Assembly (NCBI RefSeq): GCF_007655135.1
Contig: NC_045132.1
Coordinates: 2,542,001 to 2,606,000, forward strand
Length of the DNA: 64,000 nt
Origin: Punica granatum
Lineage: Eukaryota; Streptophyta; Magnoliopsida; Myrtales; Lythraceae
Reading direction: 5' to 3'
The notes under the pieces are model-generated. The model saw only the letters and a program-made list of their open reading frames with translations. It did not search any database and was not told the DNA's origin. Below, piece by piece: positions 48,027-57,024 of this stretch. Within the stretch, counting starts at the first letter, position 1. Each line of letters opens with the position of its first letter. Made by a program: the position numbers and the translations under genes.

Positions 48027-50356
48027 GGTAGATGGTATTTTTCGGTAGTAGGTTAGCTGGTATTTAATAATTACATGGACTGACAAAATTATTCTTCTAA
48101 TTTCTCCAAATTTGATGGCTATTATTCTTTTTACAATAGTATTTTTGAGAGAAGAAAAGTTAAACAAGCGGTTTTCTTCTTTCTTTTTGAATACTATAGA
48201 CATAGATATAGACTGATATACATATAGTTATTAATGATATGAATGTGAAATATTACCATATTTCGGAGCGTAGTTGGTGATCGATGCAAGGGTAGAGAAG
48301 TAATCAAACATAGAATATTTGAATCCGGGCAACGTCTTCTCTATCTTCCGGAGGACATTCGACATTGCTGTGTTGTGCATTTTGGCGAGACTCATGACTT
48401 CATGACTGCAGCCCTCAGCTCCCGGGCCGACCCTGGTCGCCGGCATGCAACCCAGTGGCCCCACGGCCTGGAAAAGGAATTTCCTCCCGCCCATCGCGTA
48501 CACTTTCTGCGGAACCAATCACCAGATCTTATACATGATAAGTATGCATACCGCACTTGATATGATGGAAGCGACCATGACATCTAGACAAGCTTGACTA
48601 GCATAATTCTGAGCTTAGCTATAACACTATAAATATATGTCTTCGATTAGCTTGAGTCCTTCCATGTGCAGAAACATTAATAGTGGCTAGTAATGGGTTT
48701 GGGATCTGGGTCTCGGAGGGCGAAGCCAGTGTGTTAGCAGGGGGGGCAAATTGCCCCCCTGAACTTTTATTTTTTTTCAATTTTACCTCAAAAGTATGAA
48801 TTTTTCTATGTAAAATTTGTATTTTGCCCCCCTGAACTTTAAATTTTTGAAATTTTACCCCAAAAGTATCAGTTTGCTCCCCCTGAATAAAAATTCTGGC
48901 TTCGCCCCTGCCTAGAACAGTTAGTTGCAAGTGCAAGTACCGGATGGGGAATGCTCGCTTCTTACCTTGACCATGGATGTGATATTGCCGAGCACTATGG
49001 TCACGTACTCTTTCTTTTCAGAGGCCGTGAGAGGGACTTCGCCCGGTTTTGGATTGCCGACCTTCATGTAATCGTTCCCTCCCATGCTGAGCAAGTAGAC
49101 GGCCTTAGACAGCAACTCTTGGGTCTTCTTATGACCCTCCTGCTGCTCCAGCTTCTTCTTCACATGTTCGAAGTAGCTCAGTTGCAGCTTCAGGAATATC
49201 TGTTAATTAATTAACCGAGATCACATCAGATTATCAGAACGAGAATGCTGCAATTCGATTACGGTCCATTAACTCGTAATTAATCACTGCAGAGAGTCAG
49301 TTGAATTCTTGTATTTTTTTTTTGGGGGAAATAAGCCTTCTGGGAACAGTAATAACAGGCAACCTTCCTGATATGATTACGGGCCTCGTCTGGCCAATAG
49401 GCCGTATCTTTAGTTCATCTCGCTGACCTGAGACCGTTAACTTGTGACATCGACCCATACAAAAGGCGCGAATGAGAAGTAAATCCTGAAATATGACTAG
49501 CTCACGTCACTCTATAAGTAAACCTTCAATTTCATCAGAAAAGATGTTTACCGCATTGGGACTATTTTCGGCGAGTACCGCAGCTCCAGCCGACGCGAAA
49601 TTTGCTCCATCGGTGTAATTGGTGAACCCGGGTTCCAAGTACGGTTTGATGAATGGCATATTCGCATACTGAGCTGCAAAAACACCAAAATCCGACTGTA
49701 AATATCGTCCGGATTCACGATAAATTTTAGCTTAATCTGGGTGATGGTCTTGTAATTCTGGAAGATTTCCGGATTCTCTGTTTGCATTCACTTTCCTTTT
49801 CCAAAATAAAAAAAAAGACTAAAAATTGGTCCCAAATTTTAAACTGCATTAATTTTTTAGTAAAACTCTCCAAATCATGAACTTTTTCCGTTCACAAGAC
49901 TAGAATCCGAGGTCTTGTTTAAGGGGAAAAAACTCATCTCGAGCCAATCCATGTTTGGTTCCTACTGCACTTTTAGCTTATGCATACATGAATGCTTTCC
50001 GGAAAACAAGAACTGGAGAATGATCTCCACTGAAGAGAAAGCACTCCAGATTCGACAAATACCATAAAAACAGACGTGAAAACGCGAAGGTCATCGGGTT
50101 TGTGGGTAATGTTGTTACCTAAGAAGTCCGGAACTAATCGGCCATCACAGACTCTTCCACTCCCGTGAAAGGGGAAGGTCATGCCAAAGGGCCAGACTCT
50201 CGCGGGTTGTGTGCTGAGGGGATAGTATTGGTTGTTCCCGGCATCCATGAGAGAGTCCCCAAAGATAAAGAACGGCGTGTGACATTGCCCTCGAACGACG
50301 AGGACCGCCCACAAAGTGAGAAACGTCCCGATCACCGCGGTCGATCTTTCCATCAT
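47274..50356 (-). CDS. Secreted GDSL esterase/lipase
   Basis: Five exons on the - strand, 50356-50119, 49673-49552, 49199-48966, 48506-48257 and 47506-47274, join in frame to 358 residues. Residues 1-24 form a hydrophobic signal peptide (IGTFLTLWAVLVV) and point to the cell wall or secretory route. Block I is FIFGDSLMDAGNN with nucleophile Ser35, block II GANFASAG (Gly109), block III GGNDY (Asn162), and block V DGAHPSD with Asp322 and His325. All four SGNH catalytic positions are present. Such enzymes hydrolyse acyl or acetyl esters of lipids, cutin or polysaccharides; the substrate cannot be told from sequence. Length and five-exon layout are usual for plant members. Intron 3 carries an hAT-like MITE and intron 4 a GA microsatellite. 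Confidence 0.93.
47988..48022. repeat. (GA)n microsatellite in GDSL intron 4
   Basis: A pure GA tract in the last intron, within a wider GA-rich stretch from about 47935. Confidence 0.85.
48714..48910. mobile_element. hAT-like MITE in GDSL intron 3
   Basis: Inverted ends GGAGGGCGAAGCCAG (left) and CAGGGGCGAAGCCAG (right, reverse complement) enclose about 200 bp with two internal inverted GGGGGCAAA/TTTGCCCCC-like segments and duplicated TTTTACC-CAAAAGTAT words. CAGGGGCGAAGCC-type ends are common in plant hAT-derived MITEs. A clear 8-bp target duplication is not visible, so the insertion may be old. Confidence 0.55.
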
Positions 50357-50455
50357 TGGACGAGGAGCTGGAGAAGCTTCAGTGGGAAGTTGATTGGGTG
50401 AGTTGCTGTAATTGAATTTTGAGCTTTGCTTACTGGAAAATGGGAGTGATAAGGC

Positions 50456-50463
50456 TTTTTATA
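50456..50463 (-). promoter_or_regulatory. TATA box of the GDSL gene
   Basis: On the - strand TATAAAAA lies exactly 100 bp upstream of the start codon, a normal position for a plant class II promoter. Confidence 0.65.
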
Positions 50464-50867
50464 GGAGCCAGCAAGCATAAGGTTCGATATGATTGCTTTA
50501 TTGAAAAAACATATGAAAAAAAAAGAGGAAAACGTGTTTTATAAATTTCACTTATTGGTCTGATAACGAACGAAAGATGACAGAAAAGTTTTGGAATAAT
50601 TTCACTCACATGCATTACAGAATACAGAGGGTACATATACAGGAAAGTATTATGAAAATTATGAAAAACTATGAAGAGAAATATTCTCCGCATTATCAAT
50701 TAATATTTCTATTTAATTGTATTGGACTCATGAGCCTCCACGTGTAATTGAAAAAAATACCCACAAAATATCCTTACTCTAGTTACATGGGATTGAATGT
50801 ATCAGAATCCGAGTAATGGGAAGGTGACTTTCCCTCTTGATCTGTTTTATCTTCATGATTTATTTCC

Positions 50868-51790
50868 TCTCATAAATTTGAAATATTAAATGGCACCATA
50901 TGATGATCCCATGGCGCCTATTATCTAGTATCTACTTAATTTATTTTTCCTCTCTCTCTCTCTGTTTTTTAAATTAACTCCGTTGACTACTTCTAATTTC
51001 CTTTTCTAGACATCAGACGAAACCCATGGAATGAGATAGATAAATATAGGAGTACAAAGAATCCCACCGGTGAAAATGGAGATCAAGATCAACTTACGTT
51101 TGGTTTTTAAATAAAGATTTTACTCTATTTCACTCAACTTTTTTTTTATCCAAATTTAACATTATTATTATTACTATTTTATCTTTTTCTTTTATTTAAT
51201 AATAACTTCTCACTCATACTTTTTCCTAATTATTTTTATCATTAATTTTTTAATAATAAATTTTTCATCTATTTTTACATCTATATATTTTTCTATACTC
51301 GTAATAATTGTTGTTTTGTCTTTTCTTATTTCAAAGAGTGAATAGAGTAAAATACCCAATCCTAGTCTAAAACCAAACACAAAAGGTTGAAGACAATGCG
51401 ACTCCAATTTCTTTTAATTTTAATAACTTGGAAAAGAAGACAGGTAATGAGACACTATATAAATGGCTATGGACCACAGATAAGTATGTACGACATATAT
51501 TTATCGTGTGAGAGTAATATACTAAGAGCTCTCCTTTTTTTTTTTCGGTGAATTAGTAAGAGTTCAATTTACATTTTTTTTTGATAGGTAACTCAATTTA
51601 CATGTTGAAAGTGTGTAGTAACAAGCAATGAATCCAGATCGATGAATCTAAAGGATAAAAAGGGTATTATGACCAGCTTAAAATTTTTTTTGTTAACTTT
51701 CGTATTTTTATAATAGGTAGGTATAAACATAAGTTTCATTGTATAAGGATTTGTTTGAAATAATTTTGAATGTTTTATGGTATTAACAAC
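50868..51790 (+). repeat. Tandem-array block A
   Basis: It begins with AAATTTGAAATATTAAATGG and contains ordered words shared with blocks B, C and E: CCCATGG, AAATGGAGATCAAGA, TTTTAATTTTAATAACTTGG, AAATGGCTATGGACCAC, ACATGTTGAAAGTGTGTAG, AAAGGATAAAAAGG and AGGTATAAACATAA. A MITE-like insert (about 51093-51390) interrupts it. No open frame was recognised. Confidence 0.7.
51093..51390. mobile_element. MITE-like insert within block A
   Basis: Inverted ends with GTTTGGTTTTTAAATAAAGA at left and GTTTGGTTTTAGACTAGGAT at right (reverse complement), then TTTTACTCTATTTCACTC against TTTTACTCTATTCACTC. The other array blocks lack this segment at the same place, which supports insertion after the blocks separated. 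No clear target duplication. Confidence 0.55.
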
Positions 51791-52021
51791 TTTCTGCCCT
51801 GCTTTTCTAAGTTATATATCTTGTCTCTCTAAGTTGGAATGAGTTGTACTAAGTTCTTTCCTCTTTCATTTGATTACAGCAGTAATGATCCATTAAAAGA
51901 AAAAATAACAGGATAAGCCCGATTCATATGTTGAAAGTGGGCCGACCTGGCTCGATCTAAATTAGTAAGAATTCGTTGAAGTTTTGCATATTAGGATATA
52001 CACAAAAAACAAAGGTACGAT

Positions 52022-52905
52022 AAGTTTGAAATATCAAATGGAACCACGTGTAGTGATCTCGTGGTGTTCGTTATCTAGTATATATTAACTTTATTTGTTT
52101 TTCTACTTTCTATTTTTTTTTCAAATTAATGCCATTGGCTGCTTTTCATTTCTTTTAGGTTTCAAACGAGACCCATGGTCTTAAAATGGGAGAGAGAGAA
52201 AACTATAGAAGCATAGAGAATGTTACTAGTTAGAATGGAGATCAAGAACTCTTGGTCTTAGGTCGAAGATAATGTGATTCCAATTGCTTTTAATTTTAAT
52301 AAGTTGGGATTTGGGAAAGAAGACAGGCAGTGGAATGTATAAATGGCTACGGACCACAATAAATATGGTAAGACATATACGTGGCAGTGATATAGTGAGA
52401 GCTTAATTCACATGTTCAAATTGTATAGTATAAAGAAGCAATGAGTCCAAGATCCAGCTAAAGGATAAAAAGAGAATTATGACAAGCTTAAAGGTTATTA
52501 AATTTCGTACTTTATAGTAGGTAGGATTTCCTTAGGTATAAACATAAATTTCATTATATAACGACTTGTTTGAAACAATTTACTTTGTTTGAAACAATTT
52601 ATTTTGTTTGGTTTCGCAGTTAAAATCACAAAAATTTTAACTTTAACTTTAACTCAACACACTATTCAACAAAAATACATATTTTTCAAGTAAAAAATTT
52701 TAACTTTAACTTTAACTTAACACACTACACAATCATTTGTCATTTTTCATAATCAAAATCAAAGTTACTTTAATTCTAAAACCAAACGCACCAATCAAAA
52801 TAAAAGTTTTATGGTTCTAACTTTCTGCCCTTCTTTTCTAAATTATATATCTTGTCTCTCTAAGTTGTTTCTTTCCTCTTTAGATGATAGTAGTAATGAT
52901 TCATT
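52022..52905 (+). repeat. Tandem-array block B
   Basis: It starts AAGTTTGAAATATCAAATGG and repeats the ordered words of block A. It is interrupted at about 52601-52796 by another MITE-like insert and continues to TCTTGTCTCTCTAAGTTG and a TAGTAATGATTCATTAAA segment that introduces the coding-like fragment at 52955. Confidence 0.7.
52601..52796. mobile_element. MITE-like insert within block B
   Basis: Ends TTTGTTTGGTTTCGCAGTTA (left) and TGCGTTTGGTTTTAGAATTA (right, reverse complement) bound about 190 bp containing two copies of AACTTTAACTTTAACTyAAC. Block A has no insert at the equivalent site. GTTTGG termini suggest a Tourist-type origin; no target duplication was identified. Confidence 0.5.
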
Positions 52906-52954
52906 AAAATCTTAACAGGAAAGAGCTACATACATATTTGACTTTGATTACCCA

Positions 52955-53055
52955 AACATGGAGACGTTCACAGTGGAGCAGGGCCGCCTCGTCACCTTGG
53001 ACTTCCCATGCAATGCGACCACGTCTGTGTCTTTGTCGATAACTCTGGCATAACA
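52955..53055 (+). pseudogene. Coding-like fragment 1 of the array (unidentified)
   Basis: An ATG at about 52959 opens METFTVEQGRLVTLDFPC, followed by text that, one base deletion aside, parallels the other two copies (PCDHVCV.VDNS). The piece is joined directly to the start of block C. I do not recognise the family. Repetition of the same 80-90 bases at 53880 and 54483 shows these are copies of one former exon. Confidence 0.45.
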
Positions 53056-53064
53056 AATGGTCTA

Positions 53065-53540
53065 ATAAGTTTGAAATATCAAATGGGACCACAGGTGTGG
53101 TGGTCTAGTGGTGCAGATTATCTACTTATTTTGTTTTGTCTTTTTTCTCTTTGTTTATTTCTTTTTCAAATTAATTCGGTTGTCTTTGCTTTTAACTTAT
53201 CCATGGGCTTCGAGTGAGATAGATAGAGGAAAAAAAATATAAAACTATGAAGAATTTCACTAGTTAGAATAGATATTAAGATCTTTTGGTCTCGGATTGA
53301 AGACGATATGACTCCCAACTGCTTTTAATTTTTACAAACTTGGAAAAGAAGACAGGATGAACACGATATAAATTGCTGTGGACCACAAATAAATATGGTA
53401 CGGGAACATATGTATCGTGTGGCTGTCATATTGTAAGAGCTCAATTCACATGTTAAAAATGTGTTGTTATAAACAAGCAATGAGTCCAAATACATCTAAA
53501 GGATAAAATGGAAATTACGACAAGCCTATGTTATAGCTTG
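53065..53540 (+). repeat. Tandem-array block C
   Basis: It begins AAGTTTGAAATATCAAATGG ten bases after coding-like fragment 1 and follows the same word order as A and B, without the two MITE inserts. From about 53540 it passes into a different segment that is itself partly duplicated (53624-53730 and 53966-54060). Confidence 0.7.
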
Positions 53541-53623
53541 TTTCTGTAGCCAAGAATGGAGGGACGGGTGAGGTGGGGTTCAGAAGGACCAAGACGAGAA
53601 GGGTGGGGAGGGACAGGGAGGGA

Positions 53624-54310
53624 AATTAAATCCCCTTGTTTGGTTTACATAATAAGTAAATGATGGGGAAGGATAAGTTACCCCTCTAAATTACCCTTTG
53701 TTTGGATAAGCTAAATATCCCTACGCGTGCTTATAATTTTCACCATATAAAGATTTGTTTGAATTTATTTGAAAGTTTCCCTCCAAAATAATGTGTACGA
53801 TATATATTTGTTTGAAACAAATTGATTACAATAGTGAGGAATGATCCATCAAAGTTTTAACGGGGAACGGGGGGAGGCTGCATGCATTGGCAACATAATG
53901 AGTGAGGACGCCCCCATCACCTTGGACTTCCCATGCGACCACGTCTGTGTCTTAGTGGACAACTCTAAATTACCCTTTATTTGGTTTACATAATAAGTAA
54001 ATGATGGGGAAGGATAAGTTACCCCTCTAAATTACCCTTTATTTGGATAAGCTAAATATTAGGAAGGATTGGTCATATGATATAGTTTTTTTTTTTTTTG
54101 CTAATCCCTCCAATGGTGGATTTGGAAAAATAAGGGTCTGAAAGGGGTTTGGTGGGTTTCACTACGCGTCCATAACCCTCTCCTTCCCCTAAAAACAAAT
54201 ATCCAAACATGAGATTTGGTCCCTCTCACTTCCTCACCTTTCCCAGTCGCTCCTAATCTCTCAATCCAAACAATTCCTGAAGATTAGTTCGTTAAATTCG
54301 TACGGTAGAA
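53624..54310. repeat. Duplicated MITE-like segment within the array
   Basis: A segment of roughly 90-100 bp (ACATAATAAGTAAATGATGG, then AAGGATAAGTTACCCCTCTA, then TTTGGATAAGCTAAATA) occurs at 53624-53730 and 53966-54060. The second copy extends to about 54310, ending with a sequence whose reverse complement is GGAATTGTTTGGATTGAGAG. The GTTTGGAT termini suggest a MITE and a shortened derivative of it. Confidence 0.45.
53880..53966 (+). pseudogene. Coding-like fragment 2 of the array (unidentified)
   Basis: An ATG at 53899 opens MSEDAPITLDFPCDHVCVLV, ending at VDNS where the duplicated MITE-like segment interrupts it. It is nearly identical at DNA level to fragment 3 (54463-54600). Family unknown. 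Confidence 0.5.
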
Positions 54311-54462
54311 TTTCCCTACGTGTCCTTATAAATTTCATTATATAAAGATTTTTTTGAAAGTTTCCTTTCAAAATAATGTGTACGATATATATTTGTTTGA
54401 AACAAATTGATTACAATAGTTAGTAATGATCCATTAAAGTTGTAACGGGGAACGGGGAGAGG

Positions 54463-54655
54463 CTGCATGCATCGGCAACATAATGAGTGAGGACGCCCCC
54501 ATCACCTTGGACTTCCCATGCGACCACGGCTGTGTCTTAGTGGACAACTCTAGCATCGTCACCAAGTTCCCCTACGATCCGCTAATGTCTCATGTTACCA
54601 AATATAGTTTTAGTGTTCACGTGTTGTGCGAGTATATAAAAAATTAATAAAATTT
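54463..54655 (+). pseudogene. Coding-like fragment 3 of the array (unidentified)
   Basis: The ATG at 54484 opens MSEDAPITLDFPCDHGCVLV and runs on through DNSSIVTKFPYDPLMSHVTK to a stop about 55 codons in. It is the longest of the three copies. No motif I know is present; the surrounding repeats suggest a remnant of a duplicated small gene family rather than a working gene. Confidence 0.45.
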
Positions 54656-55568
54656 AGTTTATTCGATTTCTTCTTTAAGAATCTTTTAATTTATGTAGGC
54701 AACTCTTTTCCGAAATTATCTTTGATACTTCCATTCACGATGGATGATTTTTTTTTTTTAAATTTATGAAGGGGACGGCCCTAATGCTGTGTTGGCAAAG
54801 CCAACTTCTTGGCTCCCCATCGAGTCGAGCAGCCTCGAATAGCTCGGAAGCCGCCGGAATAGTGTTTATTTAGGTTTAGGAAAAAAAAAGCATTGGCTAT
54901 TCAGTCCAAATTAGGGAGTTGCTCGTTGTCCCATGCAAGAAATAACGCATTTGAACCGAGCTTCTGGTTTTTCTCTAAAAACTCGGAAGGTTCCGCCATT
55001 GTAAAATTTTTCCAAAAATTGATAATATCTTATATATACTTTATGCATAAAATGTAGAAAATGCCTTTCCATTATACTATATACGTACTTAGAATGTAGA
55101 ATGCATGGGACGAATAGGGTGGGATTCCCCACTTTTTTTTTTAAAAAAATTATTTTAAAAAAAAACTATCATTGTCATCTTCCGAATTTCAATTTTTCAT
55201 GTCATGTCACAGTGCTTTGTAATTATAACTTGCTCGAGAAAAGCTCTTACGTTGCAATGGATTAATTTCAATATAACATGATATATTCTTGTTTAGGTTA
55301 TATGTTAAGTTATGATGTTGGCGTTATTATCAGTTATTTTATTATCTATAGTACGATTTCCACACAAGTACGCTATGATTAGAGCGTACCCATTCCACCC
55401 TCACCATACATCTTTAATTAATTTTCTTCTATTTCCATCGGTGCTCTTGAAGCTTGATTGTAATCGGAAAAAGTAATTCACACCTCGATTGAATTTCACT
55501 TGGAATTTACATACGTCAGCGAATTTGATAGGATCTTGCTTTCTAAACGGAAAATTATTGACAACACA
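54656..55568. other. Unassigned sequence in the array
   Basis: No gene or clear element was recognised. It contains a poly-T/poly-A stretch at 55130-55165. 54911-55132 has a short frame on the - strand without motifs. 55470-55560 is similar by eye to 61155-61250, so the array continues through it. Confidence 0.4.
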
Positions 55569-55569
55569 T

Positions 55570-55870
55570 CTAAGGTTGACTTATTGAGTTGAGCTTAGTG
55601 TTGTCAAAAAAAAAAAAAAAGGAAGATGCGAAAATAGGCAAAGATACCTTGTATGGTAAACTGATCAATCTGATCTCTATCAAGAGTGTGCAATCAGTAG
55701 TGTAGGCCCCGTTGATGTAAATGAGGTCTGGCTCCCTTCCAATACACCGACCCAAAACCCACTTCGTCCATACGCAGGACCGACGCGACGTCCTTGTCGT
55801 CCATACACTTGTTGTGGGTAACGTCATCTTGCTGCGTGGTCGCGCCTGGGTCTTTACAACAGTTGTTGGA
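55570..55870 (-). pseudogene. Coding-like fragment 4 of the array (unidentified)
   Basis: On the - strand a segment reads MDDKDVASVLRMDEVGFG, then ARPHLHQRG, with frame slips. It matches the better-preserved copy at 61390-61600 base for base over about 100 nt with small gaps. Flanking words (GAGTTGAGCTTAGTGTTGTC on the + strand) are shared too. Family not identified. Confidence 0.45.
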
Positions 55871-55898
55871 TATGGAAAATGTGCTTTATGAGTTTCAC

Positions 55899-56584
55899 GA
55901 AGGGTATAAATGAAACGAGACTATTCGCGAATCGTTCGGGCTCGGTTAGACAAAAACTTGAGTTCAACTCGCTTTTATTAAGCTCGAGCTTAGCTCGGGC
56001 TCCTGCTCGCCAGCTAAATAAGTCAAGCAGAGCTTAATAGTATTCGACTCGTAAAACTTGTGAGTTTGAATGAACTTTTATCATCATCATCATCGTCATC
56101 GTCATCATCATCATCATCATCACTGATTTAATATATTGATTTTAATCCTTTTATGGACGAAACTCTAATAGTATTTTCGTATCATTAAACGTAGTATTTT
56201 AATTGATCTCCATGTGATTTAAATTTGAGTACTACCGAGTTGCAATTGGTATTTTTGAATTATATTTTACATGATATTATTATTTTATAATTTAGTTTAT
56301 AGTTTTTTTCGAGCCTAAATGAGCTTGAGCTCAAGCATAAGCCCGAGCCGAGTCCGACCTTTCTATTGAACTTGGCCCATTGGCTGAGCCTCACACGAGT
56401 TGAGCCCGAGCCCGAGCCCAAGCTCGAGTTTGAGCCTTGATTTGTCTAACTAGCCGAGCTCAAACTAAGGCTTTCAAGTTAGATCAAGATCAAGCTCAAA
56501 CTCAAACTTGAGCCTGAGAAAAGTTTGACGAGGTCAAACTTGAACCTTGTATATTCGGGTTTGGCTTGGCTCATTTGCACCCTT
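55899..56584. mobile_element. Non-autonomous hAT element with exact 8-bp TSD
   Basis: The segment is flanked by AGTTTCAC at 55891-55898 and 56585-56592. Its ends, GAAGGGTATAAATGAAAC and (reverse complement) AAGGGTGCAAATGAGCC, are imperfect inverted repeats. Inside, subterminal GAGCTCGAGC/GCCCGAGCCC-like repeats on both sides and a TCA/TCG trinucleotide tract (56082-56122) are seen. The AAATGAGCC end, clustered CTCGAGCTC repeats and an 8-bp duplication are typical of plant hAT derivatives. No transposase is present. Confidence 0.8.
56082..56122. repeat. (TCA/TCG)n microsatellite inside the hAT element
   Basis: Thirteen to fourteen successive TCA or TCG triplets in the centre of the hAT element. 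Confidence 0.85.
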
Positions 56585-56592
56585 AGTTTCAC

Positions 56593-57024
56593 ATATCAAA
56601 CTCATCTGATAAGTTTAAAGTACCACATGGGACCATGGTCTTAGAATGAGATTGATAGCGAGGAAAATATAGACACATATAGTTTTACCATTAGAATAAA
56701 GATTAGATCTATTGGTCTCAAGTTGAAGATAATGACGTAGAGGCACAGATAATTTTATAACCGAGATTAAATCTATTGGCCTAAGTTGAAGATAATGTGA
56801 TCCAACTACTTTTTTTTTGTTACAAAGGAGACTCAATGCTTAGTATAATGAAAGAGAAATTCTAAATAGTTAATAAATGAATATGGATAATTCTACTAGA
56901 TATTAAACTTGCAATCTCTAAGTCAACATGTGAGAGCCTGCGTCATAACGCTAGATATATTTTTTTGCTACTTTTGATTAATAACTTAAAAAAGAATACA
57001 TATAGTGGTCCATAGCCATTTGTA
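56593..57024 (+). repeat. Tandem-array block D, rearranged
   Basis: It carries the words of the array blocks (ATAAGTTTAAAGTACCACATGG, CCATGGTCTTAGAATGAGAT, AGTTGAAGATAATG, TTAATAACTTAAAAAAGAA). A SINE-like insert occupies about 56809-56968. The last 22 bases before the Helitron read TAGTGGTCCATAGCCATTTG, the reverse complement of the motif found in forward orientation in A, B, C and E, so a short inversion has occurred. Confidence 0.6.
56809..56968 (-). mobile_element. SINE family 2 insert in block D
   Basis: A poly-T start (56810-56819), i.e. an A tail on the - strand, is followed by TTACAAAGGAGACTCAATGC and a body ending near ACGCTAGATATATTTTTTTG. The flanks CTACTTTT on both sides can be read as a target duplication. 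Related - strand pieces starting with poly-T and TTATAAAG occur near 41208 and 43320. An internal promoter was not clearly found. Confidence 0.4.
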
